Origin: Macrostomum hystrix
Taxonomy: Eukaryota > Platyhelminthes > Macrostomidae
Direction of reading: 5' to 3'
Assembly: GCA_950097015.1 (NCBI GenBank)
Contig: CATNEN010000038.1
Location: forward strand, 1,488,001 to 1,552,000
DNA length: 64,000 nucleotides
The position numbers were made by a program, and so were the translations under genes. The notes beneath the pieces are model-generated. The model did no database searches and was not told the DNA's origin. It worked only from the letters and a program-made list of their open reading frames with translations. The stretch's first letter is position 1; each line of letters begins with the position of its first letter. Below, piece after piece: positions 52,294 to 63,300 of this stretch.

Positions 52294-55200
52294 TCAGGGC
52301 TGTCGCTGCCTCACGGACTCCTCTAGTCGGCGAATTCTTGAGTAGACCTCATCCCAGCGCAGGTAGGCGCCTTCCAGGTGTCTCTCAGCGGTGCCGCGCA
52401 CTGTGTACGCATTCCTGCCGTGCAGGACGCGTCGATTGTCGAAGGTCACGATGTCGCCTGAATGGGTGTCGGGCAAGGCAGTGTTGCACTTTTAGTACAA
52501 TCGAGTTAATTCTGCCTTACTTCACGCACAGAACAACAGACATAAAATAAGCGCTATCTACTGCTTTGTTCCTATCTCTGTAAGTAGTGTCCAGCGAAGC
52601 TAGTTTTGTGCTTACCCTCTTTCAGCTTGGTGTAGACGGCGCATTGGTTGCTGTGCAGCAGAGTGTCAAACATTTTCAGCGCGTCGTAGAATTGCTGAAC
52701 CTCCTCGGCCGGCAGGTTCAGGTAGGTGTCCCTCACCTGGTTGTTGTAGCAAATCATCTCGTAGTCACCGTCCTTTGTCAGACTGTAAGTGGAAGAATAT
52801 GGTCAATCGACGGGGACGGGAATTGATGGGGAACAGAACGAGCTCTACCTGATGACTCTCTGCCTGCTCAGCATGTGGAAGTCGGCCAGGTGATCCGTGC
52901 CATAGTCGTAGAAGTCCACCAGCTGGGTGGTCAGGGCCCGGAAGCCGTCAGGATCGGCCGCCTTCAGCAGGTTGGCCACGTGGAAGCCGTCGGAGAAGAA
53001 ATTCTCACCGCCGCTGATGTTGTCGGACTGCGCCAGGCAGTGCAGCAGCTGGATCTGGCGAGGGCAGAGTGACAGGAAAAGTGACAGTTTGACATTCGAG
53101 ATGACAGTCTGACAGATAGAGTGATAGTGAAGCATGGAGTGACACTGAAAAGATGGAATGGCAGTGGAACAGGTGGGGTGGCAGTGGGGCAAGTGGAGTG
53201 GCAGTGGTACAGGTGGAGTGGCAGTGGGACAGGTGGAGTGGCAGTGGGACAGGTGGCAGTGGCAGTGGGACAGGTGGAGTGGCAGTGGGGCAGTTGGAGT
53301 GGCAGTGGGGCAAGTGGAGTGGTAGTGAGACAGGTGGAGTGGCAGTGGGACAGGTGGAGTGGCAGTGGGACAGGTGGAGTGGCAGTGGGACAGGTGGAGT
53401 GGCAGTGGGGCAAGTGGAGTGGTAGTGAGACAGGTGGAGTGGCAGTGGGACAGGTGGAGTGGCAGTGGGGCAGTTGGAGTGGCAGTGGGACAGGTGGAGT
53501 GGCAGTGGGACAGGTGGAGTGGCAGTGGGACAGGTGGAGTGGCAGTGGGGCAAGTGAAGTGGCAGTGGCACAGGTGGAGTGGCAGTGGGACAGGTGGAGT
53601 GGTAGTGGGACAGGTGGCAGTGGCAGTGGGACAGGTGGAGTGGCAGTGGGACAGGTGGAGTGGCAGTGGGACAGGTGGAGTGGTAGTGGGACAGGTGGCA
53701 GTGGCAGTGGGACAGGTGGCAGTGGCAGTGGGACAGGTGGAGTGGCAGTGGGACAGGTGGAGTGGCAGTGGGGCAGTTGGAGTGGCAGTGGGACAGGTGG
53801 AGTGGCAGTGGGACAGGTGGAGTGGCAGTGGGGCAAGTGGAGTGGCAGTGGGACAGGTGGAGTTTCATTGTGACATTTATGAGTGTCAGCATCACAGACG
53901 GAGCTGCAGTGATAGAATAATTGACACTGTTACAAAGGAATAGAGAACAGTGAGAGTGATATATAGTGCTATTGCGCTATCGAGAGGTAGGGCACACATG
54001 CATTGCTGGTCGATTAGACTAATTGTGCCTAATTAAGGCAAAACAATTCGCTCACTCCTGGTGGGTCCTTGTAGAACGGCAGGTCCACATGAAGTCCCAG
54101 TCTGGCTGGAGTGTACGCCAGGTTGCTAGGATTAATCTTGCTCTTCACCGTGAAAGTCTTCCCATAGTTTGTTTCCATGGGAAAAGCGACTCGGTTGCAA
54201 AGGTCGACGACCGCCTGGAGACCCGCCTGGCCGGTGACTGGGGCGCCTTCTACCACAGTCAGGCCGAAGGCTTCCATGTCGTTGAGAAATTCGAGCAAAG
54301 TCAAGTCTGACTGTAGGATCTGAAATGACGAGCAGGAAATTTAGGACTAGGACTGGGAATGTAGGGTGCAGGACTGGGAATGTAGGGTGCAGGACTGGGA
54401 ATGTAGGGTGCAGGACTGGGAATGTAGGGTGTAGGACTGGGAATGTAGGGTGTAGGACTGGGAATGTAGGGTGCAGGACTGGGAATGTAGGGTGCAGGGC
54501 TGGGAATGTAGGGTGCAGGACTGGGAATGTAGGGTGCAGGACTGGGAATGTAGGGTGCAGGACTGGGAATGTAGGGTGCAGGACTGGGAATTTGTTGGAC
54601 TGGGAATTTAGGGTGTAGGACTGGGAAATAGACAAAATAGTCTATGGTTAACATCGGATTCATCAATAGGGGTGAATGGCAAAGCGGATAACGCGTTGCC
54701 ACTCGCACCAAGGTCCCTGAGCTGGATTCTGCGGCGAGGCCACATTCATTTGGGGCGCAGCCGCGGAGAGAAGGCTTTGGGGGCTTGACGTGCAATTTAC
54801 GCCTTAAAGGGCCAACCTCCAAGGCACAGTGACAGTGTACACTGCCTGACGATGAGAAAGGCAGGACAGATGTACACACCTGTGTGCGCCTGCAAAATCA
54901 CCAAATTTAGTTTGCAAAAACTAACTAAGCACTAGGCTTCAAGGTCCTTGATAATGATTGGCTACTTGATTCGCTCACTGGTTGATTCAATAGAACTTTT
55001 ATGAACTTTTTTAGAATGCAGCAAGGTAATATAAAAAACAAAATGTGATTGGGTGATGAGGCACAGAAAATTGCAAAGGGGCAAGTTTAGCGAAAAAATA
55101 GTGGAAAAAGGCCCTGAAAGACAGACGAATCTGCTTATGGCACATTTTTTCTTGTGGGTCAGACAGTTAGGCGTGTCTGAGCAAGAAGACATTGCTAAGT

Positions 55201-57180
55201 CCTTAACAGCGCCCTGCATCTGAGGTTTCTGAAGGGCGGCCGCTGCTTTCGGTGCAACTCCCCGCCAAAAAAGGTTCAAATTCGTTTTCTCTTTTTTCCG
55301 GTACTTTTGAGATGATTGAGAGCAAGGGAGGAGGCAAAGAGGATCAGGAGAGGAAACACTAGCGTCCGAAGTAGCTGAAATTAAATTTCCCGCGCAGGCC
55401 AGCGGGACATTGCCAAGCGATTTATATTCAGCCGATTGCACTTTTATCTCTGCTGTCTGCCCGCACTCCGGCTCATTGGGAAGATGAACTGGCCGTGTGG
55501 CTCTCTAGGGAAATGACCAGAGCGAGTCAAGTAGTGGTAAAACAGCATATTGCTGACGGGCTTCAAGTGGCCAACTTGAAGTTTTCACTTTTAAAAAACT
55601 GAATTTAATAGACAGCTTCCTACCTGCTGAAATTTGTGCCTCCTGATGATGTACTCGGAGCCCCACAGCTTGTGCTTGCCGCTGTACCACTGGCTGCGCT
55701 CTCGCTGCGATTCTGCATCGAAGCTGCGCCGCTGGAGCCAATCGTATTGGTAGCTGCTCACGTGACCGTCCGCCCAGGTCAGGCTGCAGGTCTTGCCTTC
55801 GTCGTCCAACTAATGACAGGTTCGGCAACAGAAGCGCAGAGTTAATTGCTTTGATTTTCAAATGTACTTCTTAGTGAATACGTTTTATCGTGGTGGTCGA
55901 GGCCCACGTCAAAATACAGAATGCAGACGAGGAGAAATTGGCTTGTGGCTCGGTTTGCTAAAAGCCACAAATTGTTCAAGTGGAGTTTGAATACGAACCC
56001 TCGACCTTCAACGCATGAGGCCGACACTCTTGCCGCTAGGCCGAATCTCCTCTTTCGCTAGAAGTCTAAAGGTCATTTCAAGGTCATCTATAAATAAAAC
56101 AGAATTCCTAACTTTTTTAAAGTGTACTGTTAGAAAAAATGTTACTGATGCAATTATGCCAGTTACTCGTACAAGCCTGGCTAGAACGCGGTTGCTGTTA
56201 TTAACTGATACGGCACTGCGATGTGCGTTTCTCACAAATGATCGAACCAGAATAAACCTGGCTTTGATAAGGCGACCGAAATTCTGCTTTTGCACCTGTT
56301 TTCTTCTGGTTCAAACTCAAGATCAGTGCTAGCTATTGAACATTCAGGCCATTCAGTAGAACTCAAACTATCTAATTGGCATTATTGCTTAACAGTCTCT
56401 TCCCGATGCACTCAGGCGTGCAAGCATCCCATGCAATATTTATTTGAAACCTATAAATATATACCTATAGTATTCTAATGTCTGAATGTGGCCAGTGGGA
56501 ATGTTACAACTGCTGCAGTTAAGTGAGTACGGCACTGTACTTGTAAATGCATGTTATAGAGTGCAGTGACAATTGTCTATACAAGCGATTGTACAGGTGA
56601 TTTGGACTCAAAACTATATGCACTATGCAATATTGTTAATTGGCTTGCTAATTACAAACTTAAGAGATGAAAAGACAATAGCTTATTCGACTTCATACTT
56701 GTATAGTTTGGTTGTTCTTCAAATGAAGCGTGCTTCTATCAACTTTTGTTGTTCGGCCCCCACTTTTAGTGTTCCTGATGTCATTTTCTTGATTTAAACA
56801 ATTGTAATTTTTTTGCAAATGACATGCACACAATTTTTACATTTTTAAGATTCGCGTGCTTTCAGGTTGAAGGCCTCATTTAGGTTTACCTGGACGCCGT
56901 CAACCCCCACCCTGGGGTCGAAGTTCTCCATTAGCTGCAGTCTGGACAGGGTTGTCGGGTGGAAGCACGCGCTGCACTGGCAATTGTCCCGCAGCCAAGC
57001 AAGCGGCAGCACTGCCTTGCTGCGCCGTCCTCTGTCCGACCACTGCAGCGTGAGCAGGCGCTGAGTCTCATCAACGGAGCTTGACGCAGTTGAAGACAGA
57101 GCTCGCCTCAGAGCTGTTGAAATCCGAGTGCAGGTTGGTCCGAGGACAACGGCCCGGCCAAGCAATCGCATTGTCGCCAT
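52294..57180 (-). CDS. BBOX1: Gamma-butyrobetaine dioxygenase
   Basis: Six exons in transcript order: 57180-56890, 55809-55624, 54319-54056, 53054-52849, 52782-52616 and 52457-52294. All borders are GT-AG and the sum is in frame, giving 425 aa. The enzyme hydroxylates gamma-butyrobetaine to L-carnitine using Fe(II), O2 and 2-oxoglutarate. Visible landmarks are the N-terminal zinc site C67, C69, C72 and H113 (LRDNCQCSAC, GHVSSY), then the iron ligands H236 and D238 (GLHVDLP) and H384 (VLHGR). The probable 2-oxoglutarate-binding Arg is R397 in RHLEGAY. PPGIQLLHC and DGFHVANLL also match the family, closer to BBOX1 than to TMLHE. The N-terminus is about 35 residues longer than usual, Arg/Ser/Ala-rich and without acids, like a mitochondrial presequence. 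Introns 2 and 3 hold minisatellites and SINE pieces. Confidence 0.95.
53140..53865. repeat. Minisatellite, 20-bp unit, in BBOX1 intron 3
   Basis: About 36 copies of 'GTGGAGTGGCAGTGGGACAG', with variants GGGCAAGTGG and GGGCAGTTGG and a 14-bp short form 'GTGGCAGTGGGACAG'-like. Several frames stay open on both strands (PLPLHLSHCHSTCPTATPPV type); these are judged spurious. Confidence 0.95.
54345..54625. repeat. Minisatellite, 21-bp unit, in BBOX1 intron 2
   Basis: About 13 copies of 'GACTGGGAATGTAGGGTGCAG', nearly uniform apart from the last two units. Confidence 0.93.
54668..54895 (+). mobile_element. SINE family 2, 5' half, in BBOX1 intron 2
   Basis: Head 'AATGGCAAAGCGGATAACGCG', then 'GCGGCGAGGCCACATTCATT', 'TGGGGCGCAGCCGCGGAGAG' and 'CACTGCCTGACGATGAGAAAG'. 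The 3' half is missing. It is antisense to BBOX1. Confidence 0.8.
54896..55623. other. Remainder of BBOX1 intron 2
   Basis: A 159-codon minus frame (55441-54962) is open here but has no domain and is not flanked in a way that fits the BBOX1 reading frame. Treated as intron. Confidence 0.35.
55975..56048 (-). mobile_element. tRNA-like SINE head in BBOX1 intron 1
   Basis: The minus strand reads a family 1-like head: 'CGGCCTAGCGGCAAGAG', then 'GAAGGTCGAGGGTTCG', then 'CAAACTCCACTTG'. No body follows, so a remnant. Confidence 0.55.
56049..56889. other. Remainder of BBOX1 intron 1
   Basis: AT-rich intron sequence; nothing else recognised. Confidence 0.35.
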
Positions 57181-58622
57181 TCACCTGCCGCGCTGCTTCA
57201 CTTTGGAAGGCCACAGAAAGCTGGGAGAAATTGCTGCTTGAGTCCTCTGTAATCCGCTCAACTCTCAGTGCACCTGCTTCTTTATAGCAAGCCTCGAGGT
57301 TAATAATATTGATTACAAACCTGAGCAGGTAGGACTAGCTAGCGAGAAAGAGCAAAGCAAAGCAAACTATATCAGTGTAGTGTGCGCTTTTTTGTGACGC
57401 AGAAATCTTTGCTCTTTACGTCTTCTCTCTCTCTATTTTATAAAGCTCCCTGTGTGACCGCCCCACCCCAATCTCATAGTACAATTAGCGCGGGACAAGG
57501 CCTCACAAACAAGCGGAGGGCTGGCAACGCCCAGCCAGTCACTGTAAATTGTGGCGCAGCGTATGAACTTGACAGTTGGCGCTTTACAATCTTCTAAAAG
57601 AGGAGCTGGAACAGAAGGGGAGTGAAATGCAGTTGGGGGGATTGTTTGACCGGAGCTGAATCTAACGTGACAATGCGCCAAGCCGCCAAGCCGCAGCTTA
57701 CAGAGTGCGACATTTGGAACCCCTTCCTGCCTGCGCCTCTGCGTGCACTGTACACGGGCAAGGTCCAGTGAGTGATTAAAAATAAACACACTGCGAACAG
57801 CTTGGCATTCTGTCTGTTTTACTGCGTGCTAATGTGTAAATCTTCTGATGTCAATCTACTCGTAGCTGGCCACGACCTTCACGAGAAAGCTTTAATTTAT
57901 TGGCAGATAAGTTTAAAATTACTTAAACATACCCAGTAGTAATATACAGTACATCACATAACAAATGCAGAGAGGACGAGAGTTCATAGGCAAGACACTG
58001 AAACTGGGGGAGAAGTTTGGGTGGTCGTTGGCGGTCTTCGCTGTCCATGGACTTCACCGACTGTACAAAGCGCACAAATTGTACAAAGGTTTGATATCGC
58101 GCAAATCTTTGATATTCAGTTAGATATTGTTGACTCGTTTCAGGAAAATTATTTGATTTTACTGCGATAAAAAAATTACGATTGTTAATCATTTAGAATT
58201 ATTTTGTAGTACTCGTACTTGACAAAGAAAAAATCATCAAAGATAATTATTTGAGCTGTTTTGAAAACTTACAAAGTCCTGTCAAAGTTAGACGAAGCAG
58301 GGACCTGTCAGACAATACTTACATTTTTATTTACTAGTACACCTGTGGTGTACGAGAATTACTGTTTTTGAAATAAAGATGACATTTTAGAGTTGAATAG
58401 CGGAACTGGAACTCATTACAAATAACTTTACTTGCCGGATGTACTACTCGGCAAATTCGTTCGGAAGTAGTAAAAATAGTTATTCATTCTAAAAGAAAAT
58501 ACATTTTTAAAGAATACTAAAAGTACAATAGTGATTTTTTGCTAGTTTTGAGAATTTTCTGAAAAAGTTAAAAATCAAAGAACATAATCAACGTATTAAT
58601 TCACCAAATAAAATGTGTAATT
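57181..58622. other. Intergenic between BBOX1 and next minus-strand gene
   Basis: Head-to-tail spacer of 1.4 kb holding the BBOX1 promoter and probably the 3' UTR of the upstream gene. Open frames at 57433-57789 and 57923-58192 (minus) show no domain. No repeat family was recognised. Confidence 0.35.
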
Positions 58623-59462
58623 TCATTGCATCCTCCTTTGCATTTGTTGAATATCACGGAGCTCCTGAATTCGACTGGCCGAATTCACCAGCTCTTCTTT
58701 AACTATGCTCGGCGGCTGCTGCTGCTGCTCCTGGTTTTTCTGCCTTAGCCGCTGAAATATTGGATTGTTCTTCAACTCGTCTTCTGCAAGATGTAAACAA
58801 AAAATGTTTACACTTCTTGGCTCTGAGTCCATAACAGACGTACGACAGAAGCAATTGCAGATTAAACATTATTACTCACCACTGGCTGTCTCATCACAGT
58901 CCAAACGTTGACACCTGGACTGCCAGTGAATCATGTTCGTTTCGATGACCGATGTCGGTTCCCTTGAGGCTGATGTCAGTGCCGCTCCCTGATCATTGTG
59001 AACATCATTAACGTCACGATCAAGGTCATGGCCGTGGCTATGGTCGCCATCGTCGACTTTAACATCGCTTTGCTCTTCGTGAGCGACGTTGCAATCCCCG
59101 GGGCTAGAGCTAGTTGACGCTTCGGCTGCAGCTTCGGCAAGTCGTAGCAGGGCTCGAGCGCGTGACCTTGGCATCCGAAGCGGCTGCATCGCTGCGGCCT
59201 GACCAGGCACAGCGTTGCACAGCATGCGAAACGTCTTCGACGGTATGCTGTCGCCCGAATACCTGATGGACTTTGGCCGTTGGAGAGACGCCGAGGCTGG
59301 GGAGTAATGCTCGAAGCTGTCGGCTCCTCCAGCCGCTAAACTCGCTGTTTGCTGCCAATCCATGGCTGCGTCCGATCGTCTGATAACTTTCTGGGATCGC
59401 CAGGCTCGCTTTAAATAGACGGACGCGTTGGCCATCCAAGCCGTTCTGTTCGATCCCTGCAT
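58623..59462 (-). CDS. Unrecognised protein, two exons
   Basis: Exons 59462-58880 and 58783-58623 are joined in phase 1 (AGTG|GTGAGT, TTGCAG|AAGAC), giving 247 aa. The protein is largely disordered: an Arg/Ser-rich N-terminal third, an Ala-rich helix (RARALLRLAEAAAEA), then an acidic His/Asp segment (GDHSHGHDLDRDVND). The C-terminal helical piece is rich in Gln and charged residues (NPIFQRLRQKNQEQQQQ, ending QQMQRRMQ). IPSKTFRML and NPIFQRLRQ are short hydrophobic motifs of the sort found in cytoskeletal adaptors such as PDZ-LIM proteins, but this resemblance is weak and I do not assign a family. The coherent splice pair and codon use support a real gene. A further 5' exon is possible. Confidence 0.55.
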
Positions 59463-60353
59463 TAGTCAGACGAAAGGAATGTTGCTAAAAATAGCTTGCA
59501 ACAGGAGGCCCGCTACAGACACCAGGTATGGAATCTGAATGGGAACTCTGTGGAGCCATTCGGAGCTAAAATTGGTGGGAACCATCAGTAAACAGTGACT
59601 AAAGCCTCACGATTCGACTACGGTATTAGGAAAGGAAAATGGACTTGTAAGGAGATTTCCCAGTACAGAAGCGACCTGCCCGTCAGTCTGACGGTCCAAT
59701 TGGTTGCCTCCCAGCAGAAGACCTTATCTTTGCGGTCTGCACTAATTAACCTTTTTGGGCTGCTTTAAGCTGAAAGGAAAGCTTGGTTTATTGTTCCCGA
59801 TAAAACGTTGAAGCTTTGGTCCTAGTTTTTGATTCCCCCTTTGGGGAGTAGAGTAATTAAATACATAATAAAACAAACCCTTTTTGTTTTTTTACTCGAG
59901 CTTTTACTTTTCTGAGCTCTGTGACACACATTGCCGAAGGATCAGACCTTCGCGACCCGATACGCCTAGCACGTGTTAGTATGTCTAGTATATCGTCTTT
60001 GGTCTGCTGATTGTCAAGGCAACGTACGTTAGACGTGGAAGTGGATAGTTGGCAGCACTGAAAGCCTACACTGGCAGATAATCGTCTTAAGCTTCACTAG
60101 CTTCATCCACAGATTCTATATTCTATATTATATTTTATAGGTAATATAGAATCTGTGGCTTCATCAGTGCTGGCCTGTCTTTGCTTCAGGCTTGGCCATA
60201 AACTAAAGTTAGTTACACACATTACATATATAAAATATTGAACAAAGTTACGAAGCCGACTGACCTTAGCATAAAGAACTGAAAGAAATCTTACTTAGAA
60301 ACAAGCAGAAAACCTGACTGAAGAAATTTTAATTCGTTCAAAAAATTGGACAC
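59463..60353. other. Divergent intergenic region with hairpin
   Basis: Separates the minus-strand gene ending upstream from the NDNF-like gene. Apart from the perfect inverted repeat at 60107-60158, nothing was recognised. Confidence 0.4.
60107..60158. repeat. Perfect 16-bp inverted repeat (hairpin)
   Basis: Arms 'CCACAGATTCTATATT' (60107-60122) and its exact complement (60143-60158) are separated by a 20-base AT-rich loop. The outer sequences CTTCAT/GCTTCATC do not extend the pairing. Confidence 0.85.
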
Positions 60354-63300
60354 ATGATATCAACAGTGGCAGCAATTCTGTGGCTCCTGGCCATGCAACT
60401 GAGCGCGGTTCATTTGACGGAGCCGTTGGGCCAGGGCACAAGAAACAGCAGAATCCAGGATTCTTTCGGCAGAATCCAGGCCGCCATTCAGTTGAGGCAC
60501 TCGGCAAACATCACGGATGTGCTGGAGAGACGGATCCTTTACCAGCTATCTGACAATGGGTGCGCTAATTCTGATCATGAACAGTCTCACTCTCACCAAA
60601 TCACTATCTCTACCTTTTATCTTCTACATATTCAGAGTTCTCAGTTCTTTCATCCTAATTGGACTTCACAGTATTAAAATGAATATAGATTTTTAGTTTA
60701 CACTTTTGTGTATAATTTCGTTCACACATGGAACATTTGACCGTAAATAGTAATATCAAGGACCACTAGAAGAAAGGGGACACTTCGTTTCTTGGAAAAT
60801 TTAAATAATGACAGATTTTCCCTATTGATTATGAAACACAATAGCCAATCAATAGCTATCTCGTCACTAACTCAATCTTACAGTCATTTTCTAATCAATG
60901 AATGAAGCTTTCTAAAATTCATTGAAGCAGCATGTTTAGCAAGATAAATTAAAACAACAGCATTGGATATGCTTCCAATAAAAAGACGGACATCAACATT
61001 TTAATTTGAAAAACGTGAAAAGTTTTTATCTCGCTGGTGCATTTTCTTCAGTGGTCCTTGAGTAATATTTTGTATCTAGACTAGCAAAATAACCCCCCAA
61101 CAGTTGCATATCTCTTTGATTCGACTGACTGTAGATATAAAAACTTTTGTAACTAGGTAAAAAAGAATAATCAGTTAATCAATAATTTCTTCGAATTGTA
61201 GCTCTCGTTTTGGCTCCCCTATCCAGATAATATTTTTAAATCAGGTTAACTTAATTACGTTGCTAATTTAAGAAAATTCTACTTTTACTGGTAAGACACA
61301 ACCGGTGCATTTTGTCCGTTGGGCTAGCTTGAACTAACTTGTCAGTTGTTTAAATACGAGCTACCCTGTCCTCATGCACCCCAAAGAAAGCAAAGCCTGC
61401 GGTTTCACAAAAATTCTGGCTTGCGTCTGGCTGCGCAACTATTTGCCACTGTGACACCCTGCACTGGACCACTGAGCGCAAACTTCAGTGCTACATGGAC
61501 CGACACTGACATTGCTAGAAGCATCAAGGCAGAAATAATTAACGACAACTTGGCAACGTCAAGCAAAGGTAAGTAAGTCTATGGTACAAAGTGCTCAATG
61601 TACGAGTCACTAACAAAACTTTAACTAAAACAGGCAAACGGGACTGGAACATCATGCGGCATGTGAGCAGTCGGAGTGCCACTTACAAACTCACAGACAC
61701 GACGAATCTTGAAGAATTGATTCTGAGACTGAGTAAGCTAGCTGAAGCTGCTGCTAACTCAACACCTACCGATGTGAGAGCCATAATCGGCTTGTCAACT
61801 CGATATCCAAGCATTGAACTCGGAGATGCAAAGTACAATCTACATGTCTGCACCCAGGATCCGGTGAGGCTGCAGTCAATGCTGAGTGTGAAACTGGAAC
61901 CGCTGCTGGGCGCCCCAAGCCTTTTCCAGCGGCAGTTCTGCCTGGTCGTCAATCGAGTGCGGCCGCTGCCCGAGTACTGCGCTGCTCAGGTGGCCCTCGG
62001 AAACCGGCTGCCGTTCGGGCAATACAGCCTACTGAAGGGCACTGAGAGCCTGCGACTGAAGGACGGCGACTTCGTGTTCAACTGTGTCAGCATCACGGAT
62101 GCCGACGAGCTGATGAGATCGCCACCGACTGTCAATATCTCGATTCTAAGATCGACGCTTTCTTCTATACTGTTTGTGAACGCCTTTCTTCTGAAGCCTC
62201 CGACCGGTGAGTTTGCAGGGAATCGAGACAACATTGCGATTCAGACTTTGTAATTTCCATTGGAACATATCACCATCCGTAGAGCGTGGCGCCCACCCGG
62301 AGGCCACAGCCTGGGAGACAGTTCGCCATTATCAGCGCGTCCCGACTGGCACCAAGAAGGCCAACAGTAGAGCTGGCAGCTTCTTAGGCCTTGTCGACTG
62401 TAACGAAAAACGCCTGCCGATTGACGGAGGACGCGTCACTCTGCAAGAGAAGACACCGTTTTTTAAAAAGCGGTTTTTAGTCCAACTGCCTCCAGGTGCC
62501 TCCCTTCTGCTGCGACCCTCTCGACTGAATCTGCTTGGCAATGCCTTCAATGTGCAGATTGAGCCCTACAGCGGTCAGTCCGAGACGTTTCACGAGCTGG
62601 CAGAGTCAGGAAATTTGAGCTGCTCGGATGCTCTTTGGGGCTACGGGGGCATTGTGTGCCGGTCCAGTTTTCAACATTACTGTCTGCCGGGCGATGAAGA
62701 GGCGTGTAGGTTCGACCGTGTGCTAGTCAATGTCGACCTGGGGAGCAAGCGAAAAGACAGCAGCGCTCTGGCCTGGCACACTTACTCGGAAACAGGTGAG
62801 TGAAGATGAAGATTAGCACTTTCATATAATGGACAGATAAATTACTGAAGATTAACAGGGATAGGCAATATTTCGCCGGCGTGCCTGATGCGGCTGTCGC
62901 AGTTCCCACATCCAGCCTCCTGACCTCTTCTAGCACCTGTTAGCCCTTCGGCTGAACATACGATCATCGAAGATGTAGGAGATTTGGTGATTATATTAGG
63001 AGATACAATCGTCACCTAGCACTCGCATTCGAGTATATTTCCTCAGAGCCGTTTTGCCCCTTCTCTCTAGGTCTCTCACTCGCTGAGCAAGCCTGCAGGT
63101 GTTTTGGCCCATGGATAAAGCAATATTAATGTGTGCATAGTACATGAACCATCTCACAATACGTAATTTACATATCATTTCTCCCCGTATCATCTCTTCC
63201 CTGTCTTATTTCCCTATATTTTAATTCGTATCTATCCCTATCTTAACTGTCCCCTGTCTCATCTCCCCTGTCTCATCTCCCCTGTCTCATCTCCCCTGTC

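Noticed and set aside
52964-53943. Frames rich in His/Pro/Thr or Gly/Trp/Ser over BBOX1 intron 3
   Set aside because: They come from the 20-bp array. The BBOX1 exons on either side join in frame without them.
54132-54879. 'PSPAPYI' and 'GNVGCRT' repeat proteins
   Set aside because: Readings of the 21-bp array in BBOX1 intron 2, open in several frames on both strands.
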